From a bacterium (GTDB lineage Bacteria; Krumholzibacteriota; Krumholzibacteriia; LZORAL124-64-63): a stretch of 40,621 bases of DNA. Both the position numbers and the translations under genes were made by a program. How positions within the stretch are numbered: the stretch's first letter is position 1; every line of letters starts with the position of its first letter. The notes below the pieces were generated by a model that did not search any database, was not told the DNA's origin, and saw only the letters and a program-made list of their open reading frames with translations. Positions 7,113 to 15,546 of the stretch are shown one piece after another. The stretch is from positions 1-40,621 of the forward strand of contig WJIQ01000227.1 of NCBI GenBank assembly GCA_014730255.1, given 5' to 3'.

Positions 7113-9221
7113 ATGAGAACCCTCCTCGCGATGGTGATGATCATGGTATCGACGAACGTGGCCAGGGCCGACGAGGTGCCCGAACCGCCCATGGCGCCGA
7201 AGGTCCCCGAGACGCTGGTCGCCCACGGCCACGAGCGTGTCGACGAGTACTACTGGCTGCGCGAGCGCGAGAATCCCGACGTGATCGCCTACCTCGCGGC
7301 GGAGAACGCCTACGCCGAGGCGATGCTCGCGCCGACGGCCGCGCTGCAGGAGACGCTCTTCGACGAGATCGTCGGCCGGATCGAGCAGGACGACGCCTCG
7401 GTACCGGTCCTCGACCGGGGATACTGGTACTACACGCGCTACGTCGAGGGTGGCGAGTATCCGCTGCATTGCCGCCGTCCGGAGACGATGGACGGGCCCG
7501 AGGAGATCATGTTCGACGGCAACGCGATGGCCGCCGGGCACGGCTTCTTCTCGCTGCGCGGCGTCGAGGTCAGCAGCGACGGACGCACCGCCGCCTACGC
7601 CATCGACACCGTCGGACGCCGCCAGTACACCATCCGGTTCCGTGATCTCGAGACCGGCGAGGATCACGCCGAGGCGATCGCCAACGTTTCACCGGGGGGT
7701 GTGTGGGCCGAGGACGGCCGCACGTTCTTCTACCTGCGCAAGGATCCCCAGACCCTGCGCAGCCATCAGGTCTGGCGCCACACGCTGGATACCGATCCGG
7801 ACCGGGACGTGCTGGTCTATGAGGAGGCCGACGAGACCTTCAACCTGTCGATCGGCAAGACCAAGAGTCGCGAGTTCCTGATGATCCATGCCTCGCAGAC
7901 GGTCAGCGACGAGGTGCGTGTCCTGCCCGCCGACGCCCCCGATGGCGAGTGGCGCGTCCTGCAGCCGCGCGAGCGGAACCTGGAGTACTCGGTCGACCAC
8001 ATGCCCGGCCGGTGGGTCGTGCGAACGAACCACGAGGCGGAGAACTTCCGGCTCGTGACCTGCCCCGACGAGGCCGGCGCGAAGGAGACCTGGCGCCCGC
8101 TGGTGCCCCATCGCGACGATGTCTTCCTCGCCGGCTTCCAGCTCTTCGGCGACCATCTCGTGCTGGCCGAGCGCCGGGACGGACTGACCCGGCTGAGGGT
8201 CCGCCCGTGGTCCGGCGCTCCCGATCACGAGGTGACGTTCGACGATCCGACCTACAGCGTGCGGATGATGCGTGTGCCCGAGCTCGACACGCCGGTCCTG
8301 CGCTACCGCTACAGCTCGCTGACCACGCCGACCACGGTCTACGACCACGACATGGAGACGCGGGAGCGGCGGCTCATGAAGCGGCAGGACGTCGTCGGCG
8401 AGTTCGACCCCGCGTGGTACCGGGCCGAGTACGTCCACGCGACGGCGCCCGACGGCACACCGGTGCCGATCTCCCTGGTCTACCGGAAGGATCGCTTCGC
8501 CCGGGGCTCGAATCCCTGCCTGCTCTACGGCTACGGGAGCTACGGTGCGAGCATGGACGCGAGCTTCCGGAGCTGGCGCCTGAGCCTCCTGGACCGGGGC
8601 TTCGTCTTCGCCATCGCCCACGTGCGGGGCGGCCAGGAGATGGGCCGCCGCTGGTACGAGGACGGCAAGCTGCTGAACAAGAAGAACACCTTCACCGACT
8701 TCATCGCCTGCGGGCGGCACCTCACGGAGACCGGCCACGCCGATCCGGAGCGCCTCTACGCCATGGGTGGCAGCGCGGGCGGTCTGCTGATGGGCGCGGT
8801 GATGAACATGGCGCCCGACCTGTGGCACGGCGTGGTGGCGCAGGTCCCGTTCGTGGACGTGGTGACCACGATGCTCGACACCTCGATCCCGCTGACCACC
8901 TTCGAGTGGGACGAGTGGGGAGATCCGCGTCAGAAGACGTACTACGAATACATGCTGTCGTACTCGCCCTACGACCAGGTCGCCCGCCAGGATTACCCGC
9001 ACGTCCTGGTCATGACCGGCCTGCACGACTCGCAGGTGCAGTACTGGGAGCCGGCGAAGTGGGTGGCGCGCCTGCGCGACCGCAAGACCGACGACGACAT
9101 GGTGCTCCTGGTCACGAACATGGAGGCGGGCCACGGTGGCGCGTCCGGCCGCTTCCGGGCCCACCGGGAGACGGCCATCGAGTGCGCCTTCCTGCTCTCG
9201 CTCGCCGGCATCGAGCGCTGA
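7113..9221 (+). CDS. Oligopeptidase B-like S9A serine peptidase with an export signal
   Basis: A 702-residue S9A prolyl-oligopeptidase family enzyme, close to the usual 680-700 for oligopeptidase B, which cleaves short peptides after Arg or Lys. The N-terminal RVDEYYWLRERENPDVIAYL is the family's typical opening; a beta-propeller region and a C-terminal alpha/beta hydrolase follow. The nucleophile is Ser554 in MGGSAGGLLMG, the acid Asp639 in GLHDSQVQYWEPAKW, and the base His674 in AGHGGASGRF. The chosen ATG at 7113 has GAGG five bases upstream. It begins with MRTLLAMVMIMVSTNVARA, which looks like a cleavable signal peptide, whereas most oligopeptidases B are cytosolic. The enzyme therefore probably works in the periplasm on peptides released by other secreted proteases. 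Confidence 0.92.
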   Translation: MRTLLAMVMIMVSTNVARADEVPEPPMAPKVPETLVAHGHERVDEYYWLRERENPDVIAYLAAENAYAEAMLAPTAALQETLFDEIVGRIEQDDASVPVLDRGYWYYTRYVEGGEYPLHCRRPETMDGPEEIMFDGNAMAAGHGFFSLRGVEVSSDGRTAAYAIDTVGRRQYTIRFRDLETGEDHAEAIANVSPGGVWAEDGRTFFYLRKDPQTLRSHQVWRHTLDTDPDRDVLVYEEADETFNLSIGKTKSREFLMIHASQTVSDEVRVLPADAPDGEWRVLQPRERNLEYSVDHMPGRWVVRTNHEAENFRLVTCPDEAGAKETWRPLVPHRDDVFLAGFQLFGDHLVLAERRDGLTRLRVRPWSGAPDHEVTFDDPTYSVRMMRVPELDTPVLRYRYSSLTTPTTVYDHDMETRERRLMKRQDVVGEFDPAWYRAEYVHATAPDGTPVPISLVYRKDRFARGSNPCLLYGYGSYGASMDASFRSWRLSLLDRGFVFAIAHVRGGQEMGRRWYEDGKLLNKKNTFTDFIACGRHLTETGHADPERLYAMGGSAGGLLMGAVMNMAPDLWHGVVAQVPFVDVVTTMLDTSIPLTTFEWDEWGDPRQKTYYEYMLSYSPYDQVARQDYPHVLVMTGLHDSQVQYWEPAKWVARLRDRKTDDDMVLLVTNMEAGHGGASGRFRAHRETAIECAFLLSLAGIER

Positions 9222-9251
9222 TCGCCCGGACAGGCCGGCGACGCAGACACG

Positions 9252-9286
9252 GACGCGGCGAGGGCCGCAGGAGCCCACGCCGCGTC
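9252..9286. terminator. Long hairpin between convergent genes, likely terminator
   Basis: GACGCGGCG (9252-9260) pairs perfectly with CGCCGCGTC (9278-9286). After one A-A mismatch an inner GGGC/GCCC stem closes a 7-base loop. It sits in the 103-base gap between the stops of the oligopeptidase B gene and the convergent lipoprotein gene. There is no T-run on either strand, so termination may be weak or factor-assisted. Confidence 0.45.
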
Positions 9287-9324
9287 TACGTTCCGTCGTG
9301 GCGGTGCTGCTCGTCGGGGCCGGC

Positions 9325-10101
9325 CTACTCGGCCTGCGGCTCGATCTTCAGGCCCTTGCCCTCGAACACGATGCGCGGCTCCATGTCCTGCTCGGCCGAC
9401 ATCATGTTCGACGAGTTGATGGTCCAGATCGAGGTCCGACCCTCCTGCGTGGGCGCGTTGGTCGAGACGATGTCACCGGGCACGGTGATCTTCATCGAGA
9501 TGTCCAGCTCCGAGATGGCCCCCATCAGCTTGCCCATGATCTCCATCTGCTTCTGCATGGCCTCGGGATCCATCTGCGTGGGCGCGGTCGACTCGGCCTC
9601 GTCCTCGGCCGCCGTGTCGTCCTCCCAGGCCGGGAATTCGTACGACGTCGGGCGCAGCACCAGGTTCCCGTCCCCGGCGTCGAAGATGCCCAGACCATTG
9701 TCGTTGCCATCGCCACCGTCGTCCATGACCGCGGACATCGCGGCGGACAGGCCGCGCATGTCCTCGAACTCGTAGCCGATCTCGATGGTCTCACGGCCGT
9801 CGACCATGCCGCGCTCGAAGGTCGTGATCTCGACCCCGTATTCCGCGACGCGGGACTCGATCTTCTCCCGCTCGATGTCGCCGAACGACGGCATGTCGCC
9901 CGACGGTCCGCCCTCGACGTCCAGGGCTTCCATCTCCTTGACGGCGTCGGCGACGGCCTCGCTCATCGAGATCGTGATCAATGCCGTGCCGCCGCCGTCC
10001 TCGTCGATGGTGGTCTCGCTGTGGAGCTGCACGCACCCGGCGAGCATGACGCTGCCCGCGAGGGCGGCGAGGACGACCAGGATCGGTCGCATCCGGTTCA
10101 T
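9325..10101 (-). CDS. Lipoprotein of unknown function, possibly LppM-like
   Basis: A 258-residue predicted lipoprotein. The ATG at 10101 has AGGAGG seven bases upstream, and the signal region ends in the lipobox VMLAG-C. The mature protein starts with QLHSETTIDEDGGGTALITI, a pattern (short Cys-anchored lead, then a polar beta-strand with DEDGGGTA) seen in LppM-type and related lipid-associated lipoproteins. The resemblance is weak and no active-site motif is visible. The middle is acidic and contains a coiled-coil-prone EIEYG/EFEDM region and a low-complexity DDGGDGNDNG stretch. It lies downstream of the HDOD-GGDEF gene, but a strong terminator separates them, so it probably has its own promoter. 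Confidence 0.7.
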   Translation of the reverse strand: MNRMRPILVVLAALAGSVMLAGCVQLHSETTIDEDGGGTALITISMSEAVADAVKEMEALDVEGGPSGDMPSFGDIEREKIESRVAEYGVEITTFERGMVDGRETIEIGYEFEDMRGLSAAMSAVMDDGGDGNDNGLGIFDAGDGNLVLRPTSYEFPAWEDDTAAEDEAESTAPTQMDPEAMQKQMEIMGKLMGAISELDISMKITVPGDIVSTNAPTQEGRTSIWTINSSNMMSAEQDMEPRIVFEGKGLKIEPQAE

Positions 10102-10150
10102 GTCGGGTCCTCCTGTATGGGGGTGGGCGATGAGATGCCCGCACGCTACC

Positions 10151-10194
10151 ACGAAAACCGAACCGCGCCTACCGTCGATTGACGGCAGGCGCGG
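10151..10194 (-). terminator. Intrinsic terminator of the HDOD-GGDEF gene
   Basis: Reading leftward, a 14-bp stem (10194-10181 with 10176-10163, one G-U pair) closes a 4-base loop. It is followed by TTCGGTTTTCG, encoded by 10152-10162. It starts 15 bases after the stop codon of the HDOD-receiver-GGDEF gene and is the clearest intrinsic terminator inside the window. Confidence 0.85.
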
Positions 10195-10209
10195 CGCGTC
10201 CGTGACGAT

Positions 10210-12198
10210 TCAGGCGTGATGGGCGTGGTCGACGATGCACACCTTGTTGCGGCCGGCCTCCTTGGCCGCGTAGAGGGCCTCGTCGGCGAGCTTGATCATC
10301 TCGTCGATGGAATCGAATCCGGGGTCGAAGGCCGCCGCCCCGATGCTCACCGTGACGTGCCCGGTGAATCCCGGCGTATCGATGTGGTTGTCCTCGACGG
10401 CCGTGCGCAGGCGGTCGCCCATGACCTGGGCGACCTCCAGGTCGGCGTCGGGGCAGATGCACAGGAACTCCTCGCCACCGAATCGGCACACGTCGTCGCT
10501 GGCGCGCAGGCAGTCCTTCATGGCCTGGGCGGTCCGCTGCAGCACGACGTCGCCGGCGTCGTGGCCATAGGTGTCGTTGACCTTCTTGAAGTGGTCGATG
10601 TCCAGGATCATGCAGAGGAAGGGTGCGCCGTGGCGTTGCGCGCGCTCCCATTCCTTCTGCAGGCGATCCATCGCGTAGCGCCGGTTCGGCAGGCTGGTGA
10701 GCGTGTCGTACAGGGCCATGTGCTGGAGCTTGCGATTGGCCACCGAGAGGTCGGCGGCGAAGGCCCGGATGGCCTCGCGGTCGCGGGCGGCGCGTTCCTG
10801 CAGACGGATCACCCGCGCGGCCGCTCGCAGGCGCGCGATCAGCACGGCCTGATTGATCGGCTTGGGGAGGTAATCGTCCGCTCCGGCATCGAGGGCGGTG
10901 ACGAGGTCGTCGCTCTGGTCGTTGCTCGTGAGCATCATGACGTAGACGCTGCTGACCTCGTCCGACCGGCGCAGCGCGCGGCAGAGCTCCAGCCCGTCCA
11001 TCTCGGGCATCATCCAGTCCGAGAGGATCACGTGGGGGTTCCAGCGCAGCGCGGTCTTCAGGCCCTCGTGCCCGTTCGCGGCGGTCTCGACGTGATGCCC
11101 CTCCTTGTCCAGGCGCGAGGTCACGATCCGGCGGTCGAGCGGCGAGTCGTCGACCACGAGCACGCGCAGGGGCTGGTCCTGCACGTCCAGCAGGGGGCTC
11201 TCGGCCAGCACGGCCGCCGCGTCGAAGTCGGCGACGGTCTCCGGCTCCTGCTCGATGTCGTCCGGAACGAGGGCGGTGTGCGGTTCCTGCCGGCGGGCGC
11301 GATCGACGAGCTCGTCGAGGGTCGGAACGTCCTCGGTGATCACGTCCAGCGTCTCGCCCATCGCGGTCCATTCCCCGAGGGCCCGATCACAGGCGGCGAC
11401 CACGTCCTCGCGCACGAACCCGAGCGTCTCGCAGCGCATCAGCAGGGCCGTGGCCAGGCCGGGCCGGCTGCACTCGTCGGCGACGCACATCTCGGCCATC
11501 TCGCGTGCGACGCTCAGGGCGCGGGCGAGGCCGGGGGCCTCCTCGCCCTCGTGGTCGACCCGTGGGACGGCGGCGATGCTCGTGGTATACCGCTCCGGCA
11601 GACCCCAGCTATGCATCATCGCCACGGTGAGCTGATCGTGGTCGACGACCAGGATCTCGCGCTCGAGTTCGCGCAGCTGATCGTCCGCGTACCCATCCCA
11701 GCGTCTCAGGACCTCGTTGTAGTCGCGCGGGTGGATGCTCGCCAGGCCCAGCTGGCCGATGCGGCCGAGCAGGCCACAGGTGAAGGCCTCGTCCGGATCG
11801 ACGCGACGCAGGAGGGTCCCGAGCGTCTGGGCGGCCACGCCGGTGGCGAGCGAGCGCGACCAGAAGCCGTTGTAGTCGAAGCGCTCGCAGGGGCCGCTGC
11901 GGGCCGCCGAGAGCAGCGAGAACCCGAGGGCCAGGTTGCGCACGGTGGACATACCGAGGCGGACGACGGCCTCGCTCACCGACCGGACCTCGGTCGAGCC
12001 GCGGGCGCGGGCGCTGTTGGCATACTTGAGGAGCTGTCCGGAGAGGGCCGGATCGGTCACGAGGACCCGCTGGAGGTCCTCGACCGAGGCGTCCTCGCTG
12101 GCGGTCAGCTCGAGGATCTGCAGGGCCACCCCCGACGGAGAGGGGAGTCGTTCGGAGGTGAGCAGGACATCGAGTGACTCCTGGGGCGAACTGGTCAC
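10210..12198 (-). CDS. HDOD-receiver-GGDEF signalling protein, predicted diguanylate cyclase
   Basis: A 662-residue soluble protein. The GTG at 12198 is preferred because AGGAGA lies seven bases upstream. An N-terminal HDOD domain (about 12-225) shows LPSPSGVALQILEL, DPALSGQLLKYANSA and SVSEAVVRLG. A CheY-type receiver (about 344-462) has LVVDDSP, phospho-acceptor Asp394 in ILSDWMMPEMDG, and Lys446. The GGDEF domain (about 495-655) has the active motif GGEEF at 574-578 and an inhibitory c-di-GMP site RASD at 565-568, exactly five residues upstream. It therefore probably makes c-di-GMP when phosphorylated, with product inhibition. No kinase is adjacent; the hybrid kinase at 594-2867 is one conceivable partner, which is only a guess. 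Its terminator is at 10151-10194. Confidence 0.93.
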   Translation of the reverse strand: MTSSPQESLDVLLTSERLPSPSGVALQILELTASEDASVEDLQRVLVTDPALSGQLLKYANSARARGSTEVRSVSEAVVRLGMSTVRNLALGFSLLSAARSGPCERFDYNGFWSRSLATGVAAQTLGTLLRRVDPDEAFTCGLLGRIGQLGLASIHPRDYNEVLRRWDGYADDQLRELEREILVVDHDQLTVAMMHSWGLPERYTTSIAAVPRVDHEGEEAPGLARALSVAREMAEMCVADECSRPGLATALLMRCETLGFVREDVVAACDRALGEWTAMGETLDVITEDVPTLDELVDRARRQEPHTALVPDDIEQEPETVADFDAAAVLAESPLLDVQDQPLRVLVVDDSPLDRRIVTSRLDKEGHHVETAANGHEGLKTALRWNPHVILSDWMMPEMDGLELCRALRRSDEVSSVYVMMLTSNDQSDDLVTALDAGADDYLPKPINQAVLIARLRAAARVIRLQERAARDREAIRAFAADLSVANRKLQHMALYDTLTSLPNRRYAMDRLQKEWERAQRHGAPFLCMILDIDHFKKVNDTYGHDAGDVVLQRTAQAMKDCLRASDDVCRFGGEEFLCICPDADLEVAQVMGDRLRTAVEDNHIDTPGFTGHVTVSIGAAAFDPGFDSIDEMIKLADEALYAAKEAGRNKVCIVDHAHHA

Positions 12199-12454
12199 GC
12201 GGGGGTCTCCTGGCTCGGTCCATGGATCGCGGCGCTCCGGGGAGCGCGGGGACGTCCCGATGATCGGCCGGATCGGGCGCGACTTGAGCCCGGTACGGTC
12301 AGGATTTGCCGCCGACCGGAAACCGTGACACCATGGGCGTACCACCGACCGTCCAAACCCGCGAGGTCGTCGTGACCGCACTGCCCACCGTCGAGGACCA
12401 TGCACGGACCGTCACCATCCCGCCCGGCACCCGGGGACCGGACGCGAGCGGGCC
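12199..12454. promoter_or_regulatory. Divergent intergenic region of HDOD-GGDEF and pabBC, with inverted repeat and small upstream ORF
   Basis: This 256-base region must hold both promoters, but no consensus -35/-10 pair stands out. An inverted repeat GCGCTCC-GG-GGAGCGC at 12232-12247 lies in the leader of the leftward gene. On the plus strand a 41-codon frame (ATG 12333, TGA 12456-12458) ends overlapping the pabBC ATG as ATGA. pabBC itself has only a weak ribosome site, so the small frame could couple translation; its peptide is Pro/Val-rich and not recognisable. Confidence 0.3.
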
Positions 12455-14707
12455 ATGAGCGATGGACCGCTCCGGGTGACCGTCGAACCCATCGCGCTCG
12501 ACGAGCCCATCGTCGACGTCGCCGCGCGCGTGGCCGACTGGCCTGGAACCGTCCTGCTCCTCAGCGGTGGCGAGGACGAGACCGCCCAGCACCACATCCT
12601 CGGCGTCGAGCCCTGGCTCACGCTCCGCGCCGACGCGAGCGGGGGGCGGACCGGGTTCGTGGGCGGATCGACGACCTGGCAGGGCGATCCGTTCGCGCAG
12701 CTGGACGAGGTCCTGGGCCGGTATGCGCTTCCGCCGGCGGCGGAGGATGTCCTGAGCTCCGGTCTGCTCGGCTACCTGGCCTACGACCTCAAGGACCACC
12801 TCGAGGCCCTGCCGCGCACGAGCCTCGACCGGTGGCAGCTGCCGTCGATGCTGCTGCACGCGCCGTCGGTCCTGCTCGTGCAGGCGCGGCGGACGGGCGC
12901 GACTCGTCTGATCACCGTCGCTCCGTCCGGCCACGACGCGGCCGCGGCACGGTCGCGCTTCCTCGACCAGCTCGCCCGGCCGGCGCCGCCCGCGGCCGGT
13001 TCCGGTCCGCTGGGCAGCGGTGAACCGGTCGCGCGCACCAGCGAACGCGAGTACGTCGCGGCGGTCGCGCGCATCCGCGAGCGGATCGCCGCGGGCGATG
13101 TCTACCAGGTCAACTATGCCCAGCGCTTCGAGGCACCCTTCGCCGCGCGACCGTTCGACCTCCTGCGCGCCCTGCACGCGGCGAACCCGGCGCCGTTCTT
13201 CGCCTTCGTCCAGGGCGGCGATCACCAGGTGATCTCGACCTCGCCCGAGCGCTTCCTCCGCCGCCGGGGGGCGCGCGTCGAGAGCCGTCCGATCAAGGGC
13301 ACCCGGCCGCGCGGCGGGACCGAGGCCGGGGACGCGGCCCTGCGCGAGGAACTGCTCGCCAGCGAGAAGGACGCGGCCGAGCTGGTCATGATCGTCGACC
13401 TCGTCCGCAACGACCTCGGGCGGGTCTGTCGGCCCGGGACGGTGCGCGTCGAGGAGCACCGGCAGCTGCTGTCCTACCGCAACGTGCACCACCTCGTGTC
13501 GACCATCACCGGTGAGCTCGCCCACGGCGCGACGACGGTGGATCTGCTGCGGGCGACGTTCCCCGCCGGCTCGATCACCGGCTGCCCCAAGATCCGCGCC
13601 ATGGAGATCATCGACGAGCTTGAGACCGACCGTCGCCACGTCTACTGCGGGAGCATCGGCTACCTCGGCTTCGACGGCACCGCCGACCTGTCGGTGGCGA
13701 TCCGCACGGCGACCGTGGCCGGCGGCCAGGTGACCTGGAGCGTCGGCGGCGGGGTCGTCCACGACAGCGACCCGCGGGCCGAGTACAAGGAGAGCCTCGA
13801 CAAGGGGCAGACGCTGGCGACGATCTGCGCCGCGTCATGCGGCGAGGGGGCCCCCACGCGTGTCTGCTGGCACGGCGGGCGTCTGGTGCCGCACCGCGAG
13901 GCGACCGTGCCGGTCGACGACCTCGGCCTGCGGCGGGGGTACGGCCTCTTCGAGACCCTGCGTGCGGACGACGGTCGCGCGCCGCTGCTGGCCGACCACG
14001 TCGCCCGCTTCGAGGCCTCGTGGCGGGCGCTGATGCCGAGCCGTCCGCCTGATCTGACCTGGGAGGAGATCATCGCCAGGGTCCTCGCCGCCAACGGCCT
14101 GGACCGTCGCACCGCCCTGATGCGGCTGGTGGCGACCCGCGGCACGCGCGACGCGCCGCCATGGGACCACTCGGTGACCGTCATGGCCGAGCCCTACACG
14201 CACCGGCTGCGGCTCTTCGGGGTCGACGCCCTGCATCTGGCGACCTATCCGGATGCGCGGCAGAACCCGCTCGCCGCGCACAAGACGCTGAGCTACATCT
14301 ACTACGACCAGGCCGGGGCCTGGGCGCGGGCGCAGGGGTGCCAGGAGGCGCTGATCCTCAACCCGGACGGGACGATCTCGGAGGGCCACAGCAGCGGCCT
14401 GCTGGTCATCGACGGACCGCGCGTGATCCGGCCGGCGTCGCCGGCGGCCCTGCCGAGCGTGATGGCGGCCGCGGTGTGCCGCCAGCTGGGGGCCTGGGGC
14501 TTCACGGTGGAGGTCGCACCTGTCCGCCCCGAGGACCTGCCCCGCGCCGAGCTCGTCCTGGCCACCAGCGCGATGATGGGCGCGGTGCCGGTGGGGTCGG
14601 TGGACGGGGCGCCGTGCCGCACCGACAGCGATCTCTGGCGCCGGCTCAACGACGCGATCCTGCCGGGCTGGGACCGCGAGTTCGAGGACCGAGGAGAGCG
14701 ACGATGA
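12455..14707 (+). CDS. pabBC: Fused aminodeoxychorismate synthase component I and aminodeoxychorismate lyase (PabB-PabC)
   Basis: A 750-residue bifunctional folate-pathway enzyme. Residues 1 to about 455 are a chorismate-utilising PabB. PIKGTRPRGG carries Lys281, the lysine that distinguishes aminodeoxychorismate synthase from TrpE, where it is Ala. SASEKDAAELVMIVDLVRND-like and TFPAGSITGCPK segments complete the site. Residues from about 465 are a class IV PLP aminotransferase/lyase with GRLVPHREATVPVDDLGLRR, PLP lysine Lys610 in AAHKTLSYI, and GTISEGHSSGLLVI. Together they convert chorismate plus ammonia to aminodeoxychorismate and then to p-aminobenzoate plus pyruvate. The glutaminase PabA is not in the window. 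The stop overlaps the next start (ATGA), so the FRG gene is translationally coupled. Confidence 0.95.
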   Translation: MSDGPLRVTVEPIALDEPIVDVAARVADWPGTVLLLSGGEDETAQHHILGVEPWLTLRADASGGRTGFVGGSTTWQGDPFAQLDEVLGRYALPPAAEDVLSSGLLGYLAYDLKDHLEALPRTSLDRWQLPSMLLHAPSVLLVQARRTGATRLITVAPSGHDAAAARSRFLDQLARPAPPAAGSGPLGSGEPVARTSEREYVAAVARIRERIAAGDVYQVNYAQRFEAPFAARPFDLLRALHAANPAPFFAFVQGGDHQVISTSPERFLRRRGARVESRPIKGTRPRGGTEAGDAALREELLASEKDAAELVMIVDLVRNDLGRVCRPGTVRVEEHRQLLSYRNVHHLVSTITGELAHGATTVDLLRATFPAGSITGCPKIRAMEIIDELETDRRHVYCGSIGYLGFDGTADLSVAIRTATVAGGQVTWSVGGGVVHDSDPRAEYKESLDKGQTLATICAASCGEGAPTRVCWHGGRLVPHREATVPVDDLGLRRGYGLFETLRADDGRAPLLADHVARFEASWRALMPSRPPDLTWEEIIARVLAANGLDRRTALMRLVATRGTRDAPPWDHSVTVMAEPYTHRLRLFGVDALHLATYPDARQNPLAAHKTLSYIYYDQAGAWARAQGCQEALILNPDGTISEGHSSGLLVIDGPRVIRPASPAALPSVMAAAVCRQLGAWGFTVEVAPVRPEDLPRAELVLATSAMMGAVPVGSVDGAPCRTDSDLWRRLNDAILPGWDREFEDRGERR

Positions 14708-15510
14708 CCGCGAGCATCACCACTCACCGCGTGCGCACCTGGAGCGAGTTCGTCGCCCTGGTCGAGTCGCCGTCCCTCGATGGATGGGCCTTCCGCGGCC
14801 AGCGCGACTCGGCCTGGCCGCTGGAGTGCCGGCTGTCGCGGTACTTCCGGCAGTTCGTCGGCGACCGCGAGGTCTGGATCGAGCAGGAGCAGCGCGGCAT
14901 CCGCATCTTCCGCCGCAAGGCGCACCACTTCCTCGACGAGGCGGACGAGCTGAGCGACACCTTCCGGTGCCTGGCCGTGATGCAGCACCACGGCGCGCCG
15001 ACACGGCTGCTGGACTTCACGAAATCGCCCTACGTGGCATGTTTCTTCGCGCTGGAGCGTGCCGAGGGCGAGGCCGCCGTCTGGGCCATCAACACGCCCG
15101 AGCTGCTCGAGGTGGGCCCGGCCCTCGCGCCCGGGCTGACGCGCGACCGCGTCCACCCCCAGCGCGACGGCAACCTCGAGCGCTACTTCCTCAGCGGCGA
15201 GCACTGCATCGTCTGGGCGGGCGAGCCCTACGAGATGAACCGGCGGCTGATCGCCCAGTCCGGGACCTTCGTCGTGCCGGGCGTGATCGACCGGCCGGTC
15301 GAGACCATCCTGGCCGAGGCGTACCCCGAGCCTGCCCGGCTCCTGCGCAAGATCGTCCTCGACGCTCCGGGGGTGCGCACGGACGCGATGCGGGCGCTCT
15401 ATCGCATGAACATCACCAATGCGACGCTCTTTCCGGACCTCGACGGACTGGCGCGGAGCATCGCGCTGGAGCTGGAGATGCGCTGGCGGGCGCAGGGGGG
15501 ACGCCGGTGA
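14704..15510 (+). CDS. FRG-domain protein
   Basis: A 268-residue soluble protein. WAFRGQRDSAWPLECRLSRY carries the FRG motif that names the family, and MQHHGAPTRLLDFTKSPYVA with CFFAL is its second conserved block. The domain fills most of the protein. FRG domains occur in many phage, mobile-element and bacterial proteins, often near defence or toxin-like genes, and their biochemical function is not established. The ATG overlaps the pabBC stop by four bases, so it is made together with a p-aminobenzoate enzyme, an odd pairing. Its stop is 36 bases from the convergent S9 peptidase stop. Domain call is firm; role unknown. Confidence 0.85.
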   Translation: MTASITTHRVRTWSEFVALVESPSLDGWAFRGQRDSAWPLECRLSRYFRQFVGDREVWIEQEQRGIRIFRRKAHHFLDEADELSDTFRCLAVMQHHGAPTRLLDFTKSPYVACFFALERAEGEAAVWAINTPELLEVGPALAPGLTRDRVHPQRDGNLERYFLSGEHCIVWAGEPYEMNRRLIAQSGTFVVPGVIDRPVETILAEAYPEPARLLRKIVLDAPGVRTDAMRALYRMNITNATLFPDLDGLARSIALELEMRWRAQGGRR

Positions 15511-15546
15511 GCGCACGGCTCGCGTCCGGACGTCCCCCGGTGCCGA

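Noticed and set aside
15523-15532. CGTCCGGACG palindrome between the FRG and S9 peptidase stops as a terminator
   Set aside because: It is short, has no usable loop and no U-run on either strand.
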